Of a stretch of 64,000 nt of DNA, positions 8,721 through 17,613 are shown in pieces. The position numbers were made by a program, and so were the translations under genes. Each line of letters starts with the position of its first letter. The stretch's first letter is position 1. Origin of the DNA: Pseudomonas tremae (lineage in GTDB: Bacteria; Pseudomonadota; Gammaproteobacteria; Pseudomonadales; Pseudomonadaceae); NCBI RefSeq assembly GCF_001401155.1, contig NZ_LJRO01000458.1, forward strand, positions 186,001 to 250,000, given 5' to 3'. The notes under the pieces were generated by a model that saw only the letters and a program-made list of their open reading frames with translations, was not told the DNA's origin and searched no databases.

Positions 8721-10085
8721 TTACCGACCGTGACATTTCTTGTATTTTGAACCTGATTGACATGGACAAGGGTCATTACGGCCAATGACCGATGACTTGT
8801 ACTTGTCTCGCTCAGAATCGACGCTGGCCAGAAGTGACAGCCCCACCATCTGAAGATGTCGCTGAAAGGTATCGTCAACAACGAGATTGAGGTATGCGGC
8901 AGCGCGCTTCACACCCTGATGGGCAGCCTCGGTAAGCAGCTGGCGGGCACGAGCTTTGTCTTGAGCCGCTAATTCCCCATCATGAAGAGCGACTCCAAGC
9001 TGAAACTTGCAATCTGGGTCGTCGCGGGACACTCCCTTTTCAAGAATGTCGATAGCCTTCTCCGGAGAGTAGCAAGGTGATTCCGCTGTGCTGTAGAGAA
9101 AGAACAAGCCCAGGTAGGCCTGTGACTGCTCAGAAGTTGCACCGAAAGTCAGCATCTCCTCCGCCTCACCAAACTCCCCAACCTGCCGCAGATAGTCTCC
9201 GTAATACACGCAAGCTTGAGGGTGTCTGCGGTGTGCAGCCTCCTTGATCGCAGCCACTGCAAGCCGTTCCATATCAGTAACAGGTTCAGCGGTGTAGGCC
9301 AGGCTTCCGAAACGAAAGAGAGCCTCGGTATCTGACTGTCGCAACCACAAGGCTTCAAACCCACCCTCCATGGTGATGGAGACCATAGACATCGAGTCCA
9401 AGCGAGCACTGACCTCACAGGCACAGCGATACATCTCAATGGCCATAGCCTTAAGAGACTTGGCATGCTCGGCACTAACGCGGGTGGAGATCAGCCCTCC
9501 TCGGCCGCAAGCGTTCATCCACTCAGCTTCCAGCACAAGACCGGCTTGCATCTTCACGTCAAAGGAGTTCTCCTCGGCGATCGCCTTCCCGATGACTTGG
9601 CCCGGTACCAGGTCTGGAACCTCAGCAGGCACGATGAGCATTCTTGAAGACTTGCTGACTAACAGCCTGTGAAATTCGTCCAACACGGCGATGAATACCT
9701 GCCGGGCTTTTTTGCCCGTTTCAACGTCCCCAACCTGGGCTTTTGAAGACTCATGAGGCTCCTTCGCGCCCGCCACCTGTGAGGGGGCATGGACGGCTTG
9801 ATTGCCCCACAGCCGGATTCTGTGACAATAGTCTTTTGCCGCGTAGCTTATGAGCTGGCATTCGTGAAGGTGGTTGATTTGGCTGCAAAGATCCTGGTTA
9901 CCGAAGTTCAACTGATGCTTTGCTCCCACCATGCCGACCATCAATTCCAACAGCTTGCGAAAGGTGGACAATGCGTAGTCGGGATAAAGCGTAAGCACTT
10001 CAAGCGCGGTGGAGTACATACCTCTGCATTCCGCAGAAATTTGGGTCATGACATCCAGGTCGGTGATACGTCTGGCTACATCCAT
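8721..10085 (-). CDS. DUF4145 - Sel1/TPR-like repeat - SEC-C motif protein (454 aa)
   Basis: ATG at 10085 is preceded by AAGGAG with 6-nt spacing. Three parts are visible. Residues 10-105 look like DUF4145, ending in RLWGNQAVHA, the R...H signature of that HEPN-related domain. Residues 225-410 contain alpha-helical repeats of the Sel1/TPR kind (for example ACVYYGDYLRQVGEFGEAEEM and CKFQLGVALHDGELAAQDKA). The last 22 residues are a SEC-C zinc motif (GRNDPCPCQSGSKYKKCHG). SEC-C domains bind zinc and partner proteins. The combination suggests an adaptor or regulated RNA-binding protein in a defence island. The function is not established. Confidence 0.6.
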   Translation of the reverse strand: MDVARRITDLDVMTQISAECRGMYSTALEVLTLYPDYALSTFRKLLELMVGMVGAKHQLNFGNQDLCSQINHLHECQLISYAAKDYCHRIRLWGNQAVHAPSQVAGAKEPHESSKAQVGDVETGKKARQVFIAVLDEFHRLLVSKSSRMLIVPAEVPDLVPGQVIGKAIAEENSFDVKMQAGLVLEAEWMNACGRGGLISTRVSAEHAKSLKAMAIEMYRCACEVSARLDSMSMVSITMEGGFEALWLRQSDTEALFRFGSLAYTAEPVTDMERLAVAAIKEAAHRRHPQACVYYGDYLRQVGEFGEAEEMLTFGATSEQSQAYLGLFFLYSTAESPCYSPEKAIDILEKGVSRDDPDCKFQLGVALHDGELAAQDKARARQLLTEAAHQGVKRAAAYLNLVVDDTFQRHLQMVGLSLLASVDSERDKYKSSVIGRNDPCPCQSGSKYKKCHGR

Positions 10086-10336
10086 GTTGAACTCCTTGTT
10101 TTCGAATCGCCGCCAACGGATAGCTGGGATCTGCGCTGGGGCTTCAACCTTTCATTGTTCGTTGGGATCGAAGGCGTCTTGCGAGGGGCTTTAGCTCCAG
10201 CAGGGGCAGCTTCGTTCAATGTCGCAGGATACCTAATTGTCTCGCAGCTGTATTAGCCCTGCCTGCTCTATCTCGACCAAGATTCAGCGGTTTGCTGATA
10301 TCGCATGCGGGCTATCCGGGATGAGCCCAGCGAGTG

Positions 10337-11545
10337 CTAGGGCCGCTCGGTGCGATCGTCTACTGAGATGGCTTCAAGCGCGTCGACAAGCTCAGAAATT
10401 TTTGAGTAGACCGCCGTCCCACAAGGCTTTGCAAGCGGCGCGATGATTGACGCCATGTACTTGTCTGCTCTGAACATCGAAACGTAAGGCACATACATGG
10501 CGTGAACGGCATCTACGAAGTCGCTGTTCATGAGCTTTCGGGGATTATCGCCCGTTGAGCGACGCAGTGATTCGTAGAAAGTGCGTATACCTATCGTCAG
10601 CCCCGGGCAGTACTTTTCCACCTGACGTACATCGTTACAGACCCCAGCAGCGGGCAGGATCTCACCCAGAAGTCGGTTGGCAGTCGCAAGCAGATTTTCG
10701 TCAACCGTGCGCGCCCACTTGGTTCCATTGAAGAACCGCAACGCATCACGCCTGTTCTCATCGTCAAGACCGGCTAGGCGCGTATACCATTCGGCTAATG
10801 TGGCCTGTAGCGTATTGATGAGTTTTTGGGCCGGATCACGCACCCAGGCACCGACCGCACCTAGCTTTGCATGATGGTTGATGAACCATCGAGCCATGAA
10901 GCTTGGGTCGCGCAGGCTTTCCAGGAATGCAGTATTGGCCTGAGCCCGAGTGGCAGAACCCACAACATACTGCATCAGAATCCGGGCATCTGCGTCCCGC
11001 ATTGGGAATTGCTCCAGCGCCTGAGCAATATCGTCCTGCTGCAGCATCTGATCCAGCGTGCTGCGAGGGCTACCGTTCTTGTTGATCATCTGGCGTTTCA
11101 GGACGCGCCGAGCTTGACGATTGAGGTTCGAATCCTGCCCTGCTTTATTCACGATACCAGCGATATCCAAAGCATCGACTGGAGTTATCAGAGAGCCGAA
11201 ATCGGGAAACCACTCACCGTTCGTATCTATGGCCTGAACGGGTTCTGATCCTTTTGACACAAGATTGGTCAGTTCCGCTTTGATCAACCTGTCGAACGAG
11301 ATCATTGCGTTCCGCCCGCATAGGTCTACCAAGAGTGACGTCCGGCGAACGCCTGCTTCAGCATACTGATCCTGGACAGGCGCCATCTCAGAAATGTGCG
11401 CGGCCGAAAAAGCGAATGTGACATCTGGTAAAGACCGCAGTGCTTTCAGCCTCGACCTCAATCCCTCTAAACGTTCGTCGAGTGCGGACTCGCTCAAGGT
11501 CGAGTAGTCGTTGCTATCCAGGTATACGATTGTGGATATGGGCAC
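10337..11545 (-). CDS. PIN-like domain protein (402 aa), unknown function
   Basis: The protein begins with VYLDSNDYSTLS (D10, D13) followed some 40 residues later by FAFSAAHISEM. The spacing and acidic residues recall the N-terminus of PIN/NYN nuclease folds, which open with a D-x-N/D strand and have a second acidic cluster on a helix. The rest, about 350 residues, is helical and unrecognised. It lies between the HEPN-like gene and the DUF4145 gene, all on the minus strand, so they may share transcription. A toxin-type RNase is possible; the domain assignment is tentative. Confidence 0.4.
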   Translation of the reverse strand: MPISTIVYLDSNDYSTLSESALDERLEGLRSRLKALRSLPDVTFAFSAAHISEMAPVQDQYAEAGVRRTSLLVDLCGRNAMISFDRLIKAELTNLVSKGSEPVQAIDTNGEWFPDFGSLITPVDALDIAGIVNKAGQDSNLNRQARRVLKRQMINKNGSPRSTLDQMLQQDDIAQALEQFPMRDADARILMQYVVGSATRAQANTAFLESLRDPSFMARWFINHHAKLGAVGAWVRDPAQKLINTLQATLAEWYTRLAGLDDENRRDALRFFNGTKWARTVDENLLATANRLLGEILPAAGVCNDVRQVEKYCPGLTIGIRTFYESLRRSTGDNPRKLMNSDFVDAVHAMYVPYVSMFRADKYMASIIAPLAKPCGTAVYSKISELVDALEAISVDDRTERP

Positions 11546-11831
11546 GGAGGTCTCGCCATAGACTGCATAGGGTTAGCGCATCATCCACTGGACGCCCACC
11601 AGTTAAAACCCCCTCGCACACTTGATCTTCCTTCACCACCGGATAGGGCTGGTAAGGGGGGCGGTCACACCGCCAATTCCAGGCACCTCGATGTGGAAAT
11701 ACGCGACCGCCATCCTGCCAAACCTCAAGGGGAGGCTTTGAGCTCGATCGCGATACAACATTCCAGATGCGCCTGCAGACTTCTGCCGAGTACATAGCAT
11801 CTACCCTGTAATAAGCCGGGGGGGGAAACAT
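11514..11831 (-). CDS. Possible small protein (105 aa) upstream of the PIN-like gene
   Basis: An open frame from ATG 11831 overlaps the start of the PIN-like gene by 32 bp. It has a Trp/Cys/Pro-rich centre (GRVFPHRGAWNWRCDRPPYQP). Its composition is protein-like, but there is no recognised family. The 336 bases between the HEPN-like and PIN-like genes hold nothing else. The frame could equally be spurious. Confidence 0.25.
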   Translation of the reverse strand: MFPPPAYYRVDAMYSAEVCRRIWNVVSRSSSKPPLEVWQDGGRVFPHRGAWNWRCDRPPYQPYPVVKEDQVCEGVLTGGRPVDDALTLCSLWRDLRAHIHNRIPG

Positions 11832-11881
11832 AAGATCGCAACCTGAAGCCTCGCAACATGACGAATGCAACGAATATCCGC

Positions 11882-13300
11882 TTACTGCTGATCGGCAGCG
11901 AGCTGTACCCCGCGGTCGAGCAAGTCGGCTAGCAACTCATCTCGCGATTTACCCGACTCGCGTCCTAGCTCCACTAGAGCCCAGGCAGCTTTCGCCGCAA
12001 CTCTTCGTGCTTGCACACGTTGAACAGTGGAGATCTTTTCCAGCCTGCCCCGCCCATGAATGAACGCACTTCTGAGGTCGAAGAGGTGTTCATAAATCTT
12101 CGCCGCACCTGGATCATTCAAGGCCGCGGATAGGCGCAGTGCTACTCGCTCCGTAGGCCCCTTGCCCGCATGATTCAACCGTTCCTTGCGCCGGTAGTCG
12201 CTCTTAAGTCCCAGCGCCGCCTCAACGACGGTAAGGTGGGCCATGAACTCATCGATACCGTTAGCCAAGAACGCCCGCACCAGGAAGTGAATAACTGGCG
12301 TATCGAACAAGCTGGTGTTGAGCGCGGCTTGGAATTCAGACCAATGCTCTTGGTTTCGCCCCAACAGCAGCTGACTGGCTTCATCAGCCAGCCTCAACTC
12401 CACCGGCCCCTCAACTTCTTCGACTTGTCCTAAATCGTCTTGGAAAAATTTGGGCTCCCATGACAGGGAATCCGGGCTTCGGGGCTCAGAAGGCGCCACA
12501 AACAAGTCGTCATCCAGTTGGTAAATCCACGGTACTCGAAACCCACGCCAATCCACCTCTGTCATGGTTGACCATTCTTCCCACGGAGCCAGAAGTAGGA
12601 AAAAAAGCGCATGCTCAACCGCCCGGGGATATCTACTTTCGTGAGGGTCGATCTCGCCCAAATCACGAGTCATCATCATCGAGAAGCTGGGCATAGAACG
12701 GCCGCCAGTGCTATCGGCCACAGCCTCGTCCTGCTCCACGATCAACCAATGAAATTGTGAGAAGCGTTTTGAGTCTAACGACAGATTGGGGTAGTACCTC
12801 GCCAACCGCGGTTTATCAAAGAGCTCATCCAACTGAGCAGCCGTGAAATGCCCGACTTTTGCATCGCCAAACTCAAGCGTTGGAATGATTTCGGCCAAAT
12901 CAAGGGGGCATATGTAACGACGGCGGGTTGTCTTGCGTGTGAAAGCCGCGTGTAGCTGCGTATAGGCTTGGGCTGAATCAAGCGCGCCAGTGTGAGTACC
13001 TTTCTTGGCCAGGCACGGAAGGCCTAGAGATTTGAGCGCATGATCCAGCGCGAATGTCAGGCCAAAAGTGTCTTTGCCGTGCTCATATCTTTCGCCGCAG
13101 GCTTTTTTCAGTTGAATAAACTCAGGTGCTTTCCAGAGTCCGCCTCCTGGCAGTGTGCCAAGTGACCAGATGGCGCTTACAGCCTCCCGGACTAGAGCGT
13201 CCACATCCATGTCCAATTCATTCTCCCCTGGCGTCAGGCGTCGATTCGATAGATGTGCGGTTCGCATCAGGTTACGAACAGCAGCAATGGCCAATGCCAA
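11882..13300 (-). CDS. HEPN-like (Apea-type) domain protein (472 aa)
   Basis: The C-terminal 170 residues resemble Apea-like HEPN domains: a helix with FMAHLTVVEAALG, then YEHLFDLRSAFIHGRG, in which R-S-A-F-I-H fits the R-x4-H motif of HEPN RNases. The N-terminal 300 residues are unrecognised. HEPN proteins in islands act as metal-independent RNases in toxin-antitoxin or abortive-infection systems. It is upstream of, and on the same strand as, the PIN-like gene. The Apea/HEPN call is reasonable from the motif and context; activity is not shown. Confidence 0.5.
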   Translation of the reverse strand: MALAIAAVRNLMRTAHLSNRRLTPGENELDMDVDALVREAVSAIWSLGTLPGGGLWKAPEFIQLKKACGERYEHGKDTFGLTFALDHALKSLGLPCLAKKGTHTGALDSAQAYTQLHAAFTRKTTRRRYICPLDLAEIIPTLEFGDAKVGHFTAAQLDELFDKPRLARYYPNLSLDSKRFSQFHWLIVEQDEAVADSTGGRSMPSFSMMMTRDLGEIDPHESRYPRAVEHALFFLLLAPWEEWSTMTEVDWRGFRVPWIYQLDDDLFVAPSEPRSPDSLSWEPKFFQDDLGQVEEVEGPVELRLADEASQLLLGRNQEHWSEFQAALNTSLFDTPVIHFLVRAFLANGIDEFMAHLTVVEAALGLKSDYRRKERLNHAGKGPTERVALRLSAALNDPGAAKIYEHLFDLRSAFIHGRGRLEKISTVQRVQARRVAAKAAWALVELGRESGKSRDELLADLLDRGVQLAADQQ

Positions 13301-13425
13301 TGGATTACCAGCGCCTAGTCCTACAGGATAGCGATGTTGGATCGCAACTCAACCGTTCAGGGCCTCTCCGTCTGAAGTCATTGGATGCCTGAGTCGTAGG
13401 CGCCCGACCCACTACGTTACGTGAA

Positions 13426-13552
13426 TCAGGCCGGCACGGGCTGACGCGGTAGCATTTGCCTGATCTCACTGGCCCGCCGCGTCACTACATCTTCGAGATA
13501 CCAGAACGCAGATACCAATTGAAGAGCAGCGGGCCACCGCTTAACCCACCTA
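13426..13552 (-). other. Short coding-like frame without a start codon
   Basis: Overlapping the end of the YiiX-like gene, a minus-strand frame reads ...WPAALQLVSAFWYLEDVVTRRASE... to a TGA at 13426. It lacks ATG, GTG or TTG. It may be the remnant of a gene or the product of translational coupling. Nothing else is seen between 13301 and 13549. Confidence 0.2.
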
Positions 13553-14695
13553 CTTAGAAAGCGCCATTTTCGCTAGCTGTCCAACTCGAGGATTTTTGAT
13601 CACTGTCATACCCCGCTCCATCGGCCCCTCGATCTCCGACATCAGTTCCCGAGCACGATTCGCAACCTGTGCAATTCCCACGGCTTCGGATGCGATAGCG
13701 ATGTGCTTGAGCCTTACCCACACACCATTGATGAGATTTTGATAGAGCTTGAGGTGCTCCATCACGTAGTTCAGCCCAGTCGAGAGGTAGTTCTGGATGC
13801 TGTTATCAATGTTCTGCGAATGGCGCTGAGCCAAGCTGTATTCTTTCTGGAGCTCTGTCTCGATGAAGCGAACTGGGTCGTCGGCACCCCGTACCATCAA
13901 CGTCATCAAGTCCGGGTTGTACCGGTATGTGTTCACTTTCACGTCATGGTTGTAGTAAGTGAGGTAGTCATTTTCGTGCAGAAAGCCGACCACGATTTCA
14001 TCGAGCTCAGGCCGCTTAACGAGAAGTTCATCGACATCATTTACTGTCTGGATGTCGAACGCGGCATTAAGCTCTGGATTGGATTTGACCAGCGCTCTGA
14101 CCTTAGCCAACCACTCGAAGGTATCATCCGCGTTCTTCTTATTGGGGTCGTGTTTTTTCGCAAACTCGACCTCACCGGGCAGGGCTTCACGAATTATCCC
14201 TGGCACCACCTCAAAAGCCTTCGTTCTTGCGAGTTTGCCCGGTGTGCAGTAGTGAGGGGAGCTCAGATTGATGAAGTCGTATCCGATCTGTGCATAGGCT
14301 AAGGCAACCAACCGTGAACAAAACTGTTTTTTGGTTGACTCGAGCTTCATCAAGCGCCGTGGAAGAGCGAGGGTCGCCTCATCCAAAGCGTACAAAGAGC
14401 CAATCTGGGTGTGTGCATAGCGACAGATCTGATCGAGCTCCTCCTCTGCCAGAGGCTTTCGGCTCCGAAGCACCACACAGTGACTCTGCTTATCCAGCAT
14501 GATTCTCTGCGGGTTCTTAGAGAAGACACCAGCTTGCACCGCCTCGATCAGCGTCCCTCCGACCCAAATCGATGCATGCGAGTATCGCGATGCGGTACCC
14601 ACTCGCACGCCCTTGCTGATTAACGTGTTCTCTGCAGTCAGGATGATGTCGCCTCGTTTGAGGAGCGAACGCTCAATCGTATATTTCTGTTCCAT
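13550..14695 (-). CDS. YiiX/YebB-like permuted papain-fold (NlpC/P60-type) protein with long C-terminal extension (381 aa)
   Basis: The start is ATG 14695, with GAGG 8 nt upstream; longer in-frame readings reach 14818 but lack such a site. Residues 1-170 match permuted papain-like amidase/lipase-type enzymes: LLKRGDIILT, then SRYSHASIWVG (catalytic-type His) and much later KKQFCSRLVALAYAQIG (catalytic-type Cys). Such proteins hydrolyse amide or ester bonds in lipids or peptidoglycan. The C-terminal 200 residues are unrecognised and helical. No signal peptide is seen, so a cytoplasmic role, perhaps as an effector in the island, is likely. The fold is fairly sure; the substrate is unknown. Confidence 0.5.
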   Translation of the reverse strand: MEQKYTIERSLLKRGDIILTAENTLISKGVRVGTASRYSHASIWVGGTLIEAVQAGVFSKNPQRIMLDKQSHCVVLRSRKPLAEEELDQICRYAHTQIGSLYALDEATLALPRRLMKLESTKKQFCSRLVALAYAQIGYDFINLSSPHYCTPGKLARTKAFEVVPGIIREALPGEVEFAKKHDPNKKNADDTFEWLAKVRALVKSNPELNAAFDIQTVNDVDELLVKRPELDEIVVGFLHENDYLTYYNHDVKVNTYRYNPDLMTLMVRGADDPVRFIETELQKEYSLAQRHSQNIDNSIQNYLSTGLNYVMEHLKLYQNLINGVWVRLKHIAIASEAVGIAQVANRARELMSEIEGPMERGMTVIKNPRVGQLAKMALSK

Positions 14696-14988
14696 CGGTT
14701 TACGCCTCATGAGGTTGGAGATGGCAGCGCCATGGACGTAATCGGTCAGAGTGACCCGCCATGCCGGCAGAGGCTCACTACATTCTTCAATACGGAACAA
14801 GGCCGCGCACATCAGCAAAATGAGGGCGAAACGCCATTACTCAAGCTGCCATAAGTCGGTAACTTGACTACAAAATGTTTCAACAGATGCGATGTATGAT
14901 ACGGATCGGTGTTTAACCCTAAGCATTTGGCCGGCCGTTGTTTTGATGGTGCATGCATCCGTCGCAATGAAGTAGCGTCGAGGCAATC

Positions 14989-15204
14989 TCACCACCAGTA
15001 GTCAAGGATGGAGCGCATGAATGACTGATCGATGCGTTTGAGCTGTTGATCGGGGGTGACAATCGCGAGCTTGGGCATCTCCGACATCCGCACAACCTTA
15101 TGACCTTGCGCTACCGATCTTCCCTCCGCCAGGTGGCGACTGGCTCCATGAGCCAAGCCCGCAAATACCCCTCTGTTGTCATACTGGCCATGACCTAGGC
15201 GCAA
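14989..15204 (-). CDS. Small protein (71 aa), last gene of the phosphoesterase/DUF6957-like operon
   Basis: A TTG at 15204 opens a frame overlapping the end of the upstream gene by 26 bp. It reads DNRGVFAGLAHGASRHL...MPKLAIVTPDQQLKRIDQ... to a TGA. The composition is protein-like and the frame follows directly from the operon upstream. The start is uncertain and no family is recognised. Confidence 0.4.
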   Translation of the reverse strand: MRLGHGQYDNRGVFAGLAHGASRHLAEGRSVAQGHKVVRMSEMPKLAIVTPDQQLKRIDQSFMRSILDYWW

Positions 15205-15583
15205 TCGCGTCCAGCACCTCGATAGACGCTGACCTCCGATAGCCATCGCCCATGAGTATGAAGACGGTGGATTCGGTTTCGAAGATACCTCGACCATCGA
15301 ACGAGACAGCGTACCCAGTTTTGATGCGCTCACCCTGCTGATATTCACCGGTGCTGTGCAATAAAACGCTGTGATTGAACATCACGACTGGATGCTTCCC
15401 TGATGCGATGATCGGTGCTGAGTTGGTGTCAATGACATCGATGATCACCCAGGCCGTTACGGCGCAGGCGGCCTTCCCGGTTTCTTTCACCAGGTTCTGG
15501 ATAATCTCAATTTCAGAGGGAGAAGCACCGGATAAGGGCTCACCGTCCAGGGCTATAGCTTCGGCAATAGGTAGCAGGCGCAT
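15179..15583 (-). CDS. DUF6957-like small protein, paralogue 1 (134 aa)
   Basis: ATG 15583 overlaps the upstream stop as TGATG. It contains AVTAWVIIDVID, then GKHPVVMFNHSVLL and GEYQQGERIKTGYAVSF...IFETESTVFILMGDG. That last block, a short charged G-x-x-x-G stretch, V/I-x-T, 15-20 residues, then a hydrophobic strand, recurs in the neighbours at 15583, 15903, 17144 and 17614. I associate this one with the DUF6957 family common in Pseudomonas islands; that name is from memory. The function is unknown. Confidence 0.5.
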   Translation of the reverse strand: MRLLPIAEAIALDGEPLSGASPSEIEIIQNLVKETGKAACAVTAWVIIDVIDTNSAPIIASGKHPVVMFNHSVLLHSTGEYQQGERIKTGYAVSFDGRGIFETESTVFILMGDGYRRSASIEVLDAIAPRSWPV

Positions 15584-15906
15584 CAACCCTCCGATCCTTC
15601 GGGTGCTTCATGGATGAACAGTTTCTTCAGCTTCTCGTCCCAGTTATCAATGGGTCGCACAAGCACATAGCAGCTGTCCGAAAACGTATAGGCAAGCGCG
15701 TAACCATGCTCCCACCTCAACTCCATGATGGCTGAGGTCTGGATCATGCCACCCTCTTCAAAGCGGCCGCTCAAGTCGCCATATAGCTCTCCCGCCAGGC
15801 TCCAGCCCCGGGGAAATGGCTGCCACAGGAAACCTGTAATTCGAGTGCTGAACTTCAGCTCAGCAGCTTTAAGAACTTCACTGGGAATCCTAAGGCTGGT
15901 GCTCAT
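15583..15906 (-). CDS. Small paralogous protein 2 (107 aa)
   Basis: ATG 15906 overlaps the upstream stop by ATGA. It contains GRFEEGGMIQTSAIMELRW, then HGYALAYTFSDSCYVLVRP, matching the shared block of the local family. The N-terminal half (RITGFLWQPFPRGWSLAGELYG) is not like the others, so the conserved part is the C-terminal sheet. It lies in the same operon as the phosphoesterase. The function is unknown. Confidence 0.5.
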   Translation of the reverse strand: MSTSLRIPSEVLKAAELKFSTRITGFLWQPFPRGWSLAGELYGDLSGRFEEGGMIQTSAIMELRWEHGYALAYTFSDSCYVLVRPIDNWDEKLKKLFIHEAPEGSEG

Positions 15907-16232
15907 CGCTGGTCACCGGTGCGCTGCTCGCTCACAATCACAAAGTGGTCGCTGCTGCTCGGACAACGCATCAGTTTGAATCCAGACTTGGTTTCGACCA
16001 ATTCCAAGGGTGGGGTGGCCACTGTCATTCCGTCAGCGCTTACGCCGGACATGTCACTGAACACCCGGGCGGCATACCGCTGCCCGACCCTGGCCGCGCC
16101 AAGCAGGTATGCGTCTACTGTGACGCCCCAATCAATGGCCTTTGCCTGGACAACTTCTAGAGGTATTTCTGGATTACAGGTCACGGGATTTCCAAGGTTG
16201 CCGGATTCGCGTTTCCGAGTGGACGCAGACAT
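15903..16232 (-). CDS. Small paralogous protein 3 (109 aa)
   Basis: ATG 16232 overlaps the phosphoesterase stop (TGATG). It contains ADGMTVATPPLELVETKSGF and then DHFVIVSEQ, a divergent copy of the shared block (G-x-x-V-x-T ... hydrophobic strand). Upstream of it is VTVDAYLLGAARVGQRYAARVFSD. Coupling to the phosphoesterase suggests the two proteins work together. The function is unknown. Confidence 0.5.
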   Translation of the reverse strand: MSASTRKRESGNLGNPVTCNPEIPLEVVQAKAIDWGVTVDAYLLGAARVGQRYAARVFSDMSGVSADGMTVATPPLELVETKSGFKLMRCPSSSDHFVIVSEQRTGDQR

Positions 16233-16966
16233 CAAATATCGATCTCAAGATGAGGATTGAATCCTGTGTTTTCATTGGGGTATCCCCGCGGGTTTGAGAT
16301 CACTCGACACCCGCCCAGCTCGACGTCCACCGCTTGATGCGTGTGCCCGAAGATCCAGAGATCCGCCTGCTCGATCATCCTGGGCCAGTCATTTGTGTAC
16401 GCCGCATTGAGATGGCCATCATGCTTGGTACCGACCACCAAGGGCGATGGGGAATGGTGTGTGACGACGATGGTTTTGCCTGCAAAAGGCTGGGCAAGCT
16501 GCTCGGCCAGCCAGGCCTTGGCAGCATGGTTGCGAGTGACGAGGTCATCGGGTCTCAGGCGTCGATATCCCGCATCAGCGCGGATGTAGTTGAAGTCATT
16601 CACCCACTGCCAAGCCATCCTGCTCGCGGCCAGTTGGTCGCCCGTTGAGGAAAAATCCGTCCACGCTGCGGTGCCCAAGATGCGGATGCCATTGATGATG
16701 AGTGAATCATTTTCTAGGACATGCACGTGGCTCTCTGCGGCATCCCTCATCTTGCGCAGTGTCCTGTCGATATGGCCGTCGTAGTACTCGTGGTTGCCGC
16801 ATATATAAGCGACCTTGCACTGGAATGTTTCATTTGCCCATCTCACGCCGCGGGCTTTTTTGTCTATGTCGCCAGCGAGGATGACCAAGTCGACGTCGGG
16901 ATCGACGGTCGGCGGATCGAAGCGGTGAAATTCGTTATGCAGGTCTGAGTAAATTCGTAGCTTCAT
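16232..16966 (-). CDS. Calcineurin-like metallophosphoesterase (244 aa)
   Basis: All metal-binding motifs of the family are in order: DLH (8-10 region), AGDID (about 30), GNHEYY (about 57), THHS (about 168) and GHTH (about 206). The protein is soluble, with no signal or membrane segment. Related enzymes hydrolyse phosphodiesters, cyclic nucleotides or nucleic acid ends. It heads an operon of three or four small genes linked by 1- to 4-base overlaps. Its place in a defence island makes a nucleotide-signal or nucleic-acid substrate plausible, but this is inference. Confidence 0.75.
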   Translation of the reverse strand: MKLRIYSDLHNEFHRFDPPTVDPDVDLVILAGDIDKKARGVRWANETFQCKVAYICGNHEYYDGHIDRTLRKMRDAAESHVHVLENDSLIINGIRILGTAAWTDFSSTGDQLAASRMAWQWVNDFNYIRADAGYRRLRPDDLVTRNHAAKAWLAEQLAQPFAGKTIVVTHHSPSPLVVGTKHDGHLNAAYTNDWPRMIEQADLWIFGHTHQAVDVELGGCRVISNPRGYPNENTGFNPHLEIDI

Positions 16967-17143
16967 CAGTCGGTCACTTGGGAATTTGCTGTGTTTCGAT
17001 GTGATTTACAGGTTGTACGGCTTTAGCGTTTCCACACCTGTCTGACCTTCGCACGGGCACCGTTATGAGCTGCTGGTTTCGAGTGCATTGATAATCCATG
17101 GGGTCATAACAGCTTCACCTGTGTGGATCCGTATGCCGGATGG

Positions 17144-17494
17144 CTAGTGGCGTACGCCAGAAAAGCGTGGGCTAAATCCATCCGGCGCCCATTCGCAAAC
17201 GACATATGCACTGCCATTGCTCGTTTCGAAGACATGATATCCGTGGCTCTCAAACCGTCGACGAAGCGAGGACGTCCGAACGGTTGCGCCATCTCGAAAA
17301 CGCCCGCGTTGTTCTTGGTAAACCACACCTACTAGGCAGTTGATTTCGTGATCTACCCTCGCACAGCACATGTATGCGGTGGCCGGAAATTCGAACCGCA
17401 CACCCATAGCACGCTCGACGCTTGCGGGGATTGAGGTTGGCTTGACCTCCGCGGCGGTCTGCAAGCTGTTCAAAGATTCATAGTCTGTAGACAT
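17144..17494 (-). CDS. Small paralogous protein 4 (116 aa)
   Basis: ATG at 17494. It contains VGVVYQEQRGRFRDGATVRTS, RRRFESHGYHVFET and GSAYVVCEW, the clearest copy of the shared block seen in the neighbours. It lies 177 bp upstream of the phosphoesterase gene on the same strand, so it may belong to the same transcript or be separate. No catalytic motif is visible. Confidence 0.5.
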   Translation of the reverse strand: MSTDYESLNSLQTAAEVKPTSIPASVERAMGVRFEFPATAYMCCARVDHEINCLVGVVYQEQRGRFRDGATVRTSSLRRRFESHGYHVFETSNGSAYVVCEWAPDGFSPRFSGVRH

Positions 17495-17613
17495 GGCAGT
17501 TCACTCGATCCGTACCAGCATGACGTCCAGTATTCAATGCAGCTCGAAAAATGGGCTGATGCCACTGTTACCGAAGTAATTGATGGGCATCCACGAAGCC
17601 CGCCCGTGTACTC

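Noticed and set aside
14696..14818. Longer start for the YiiX-like protein
   Set aside because: The extra residues lack a ribosome site, while ATG 14695 has GAGG at good spacing.
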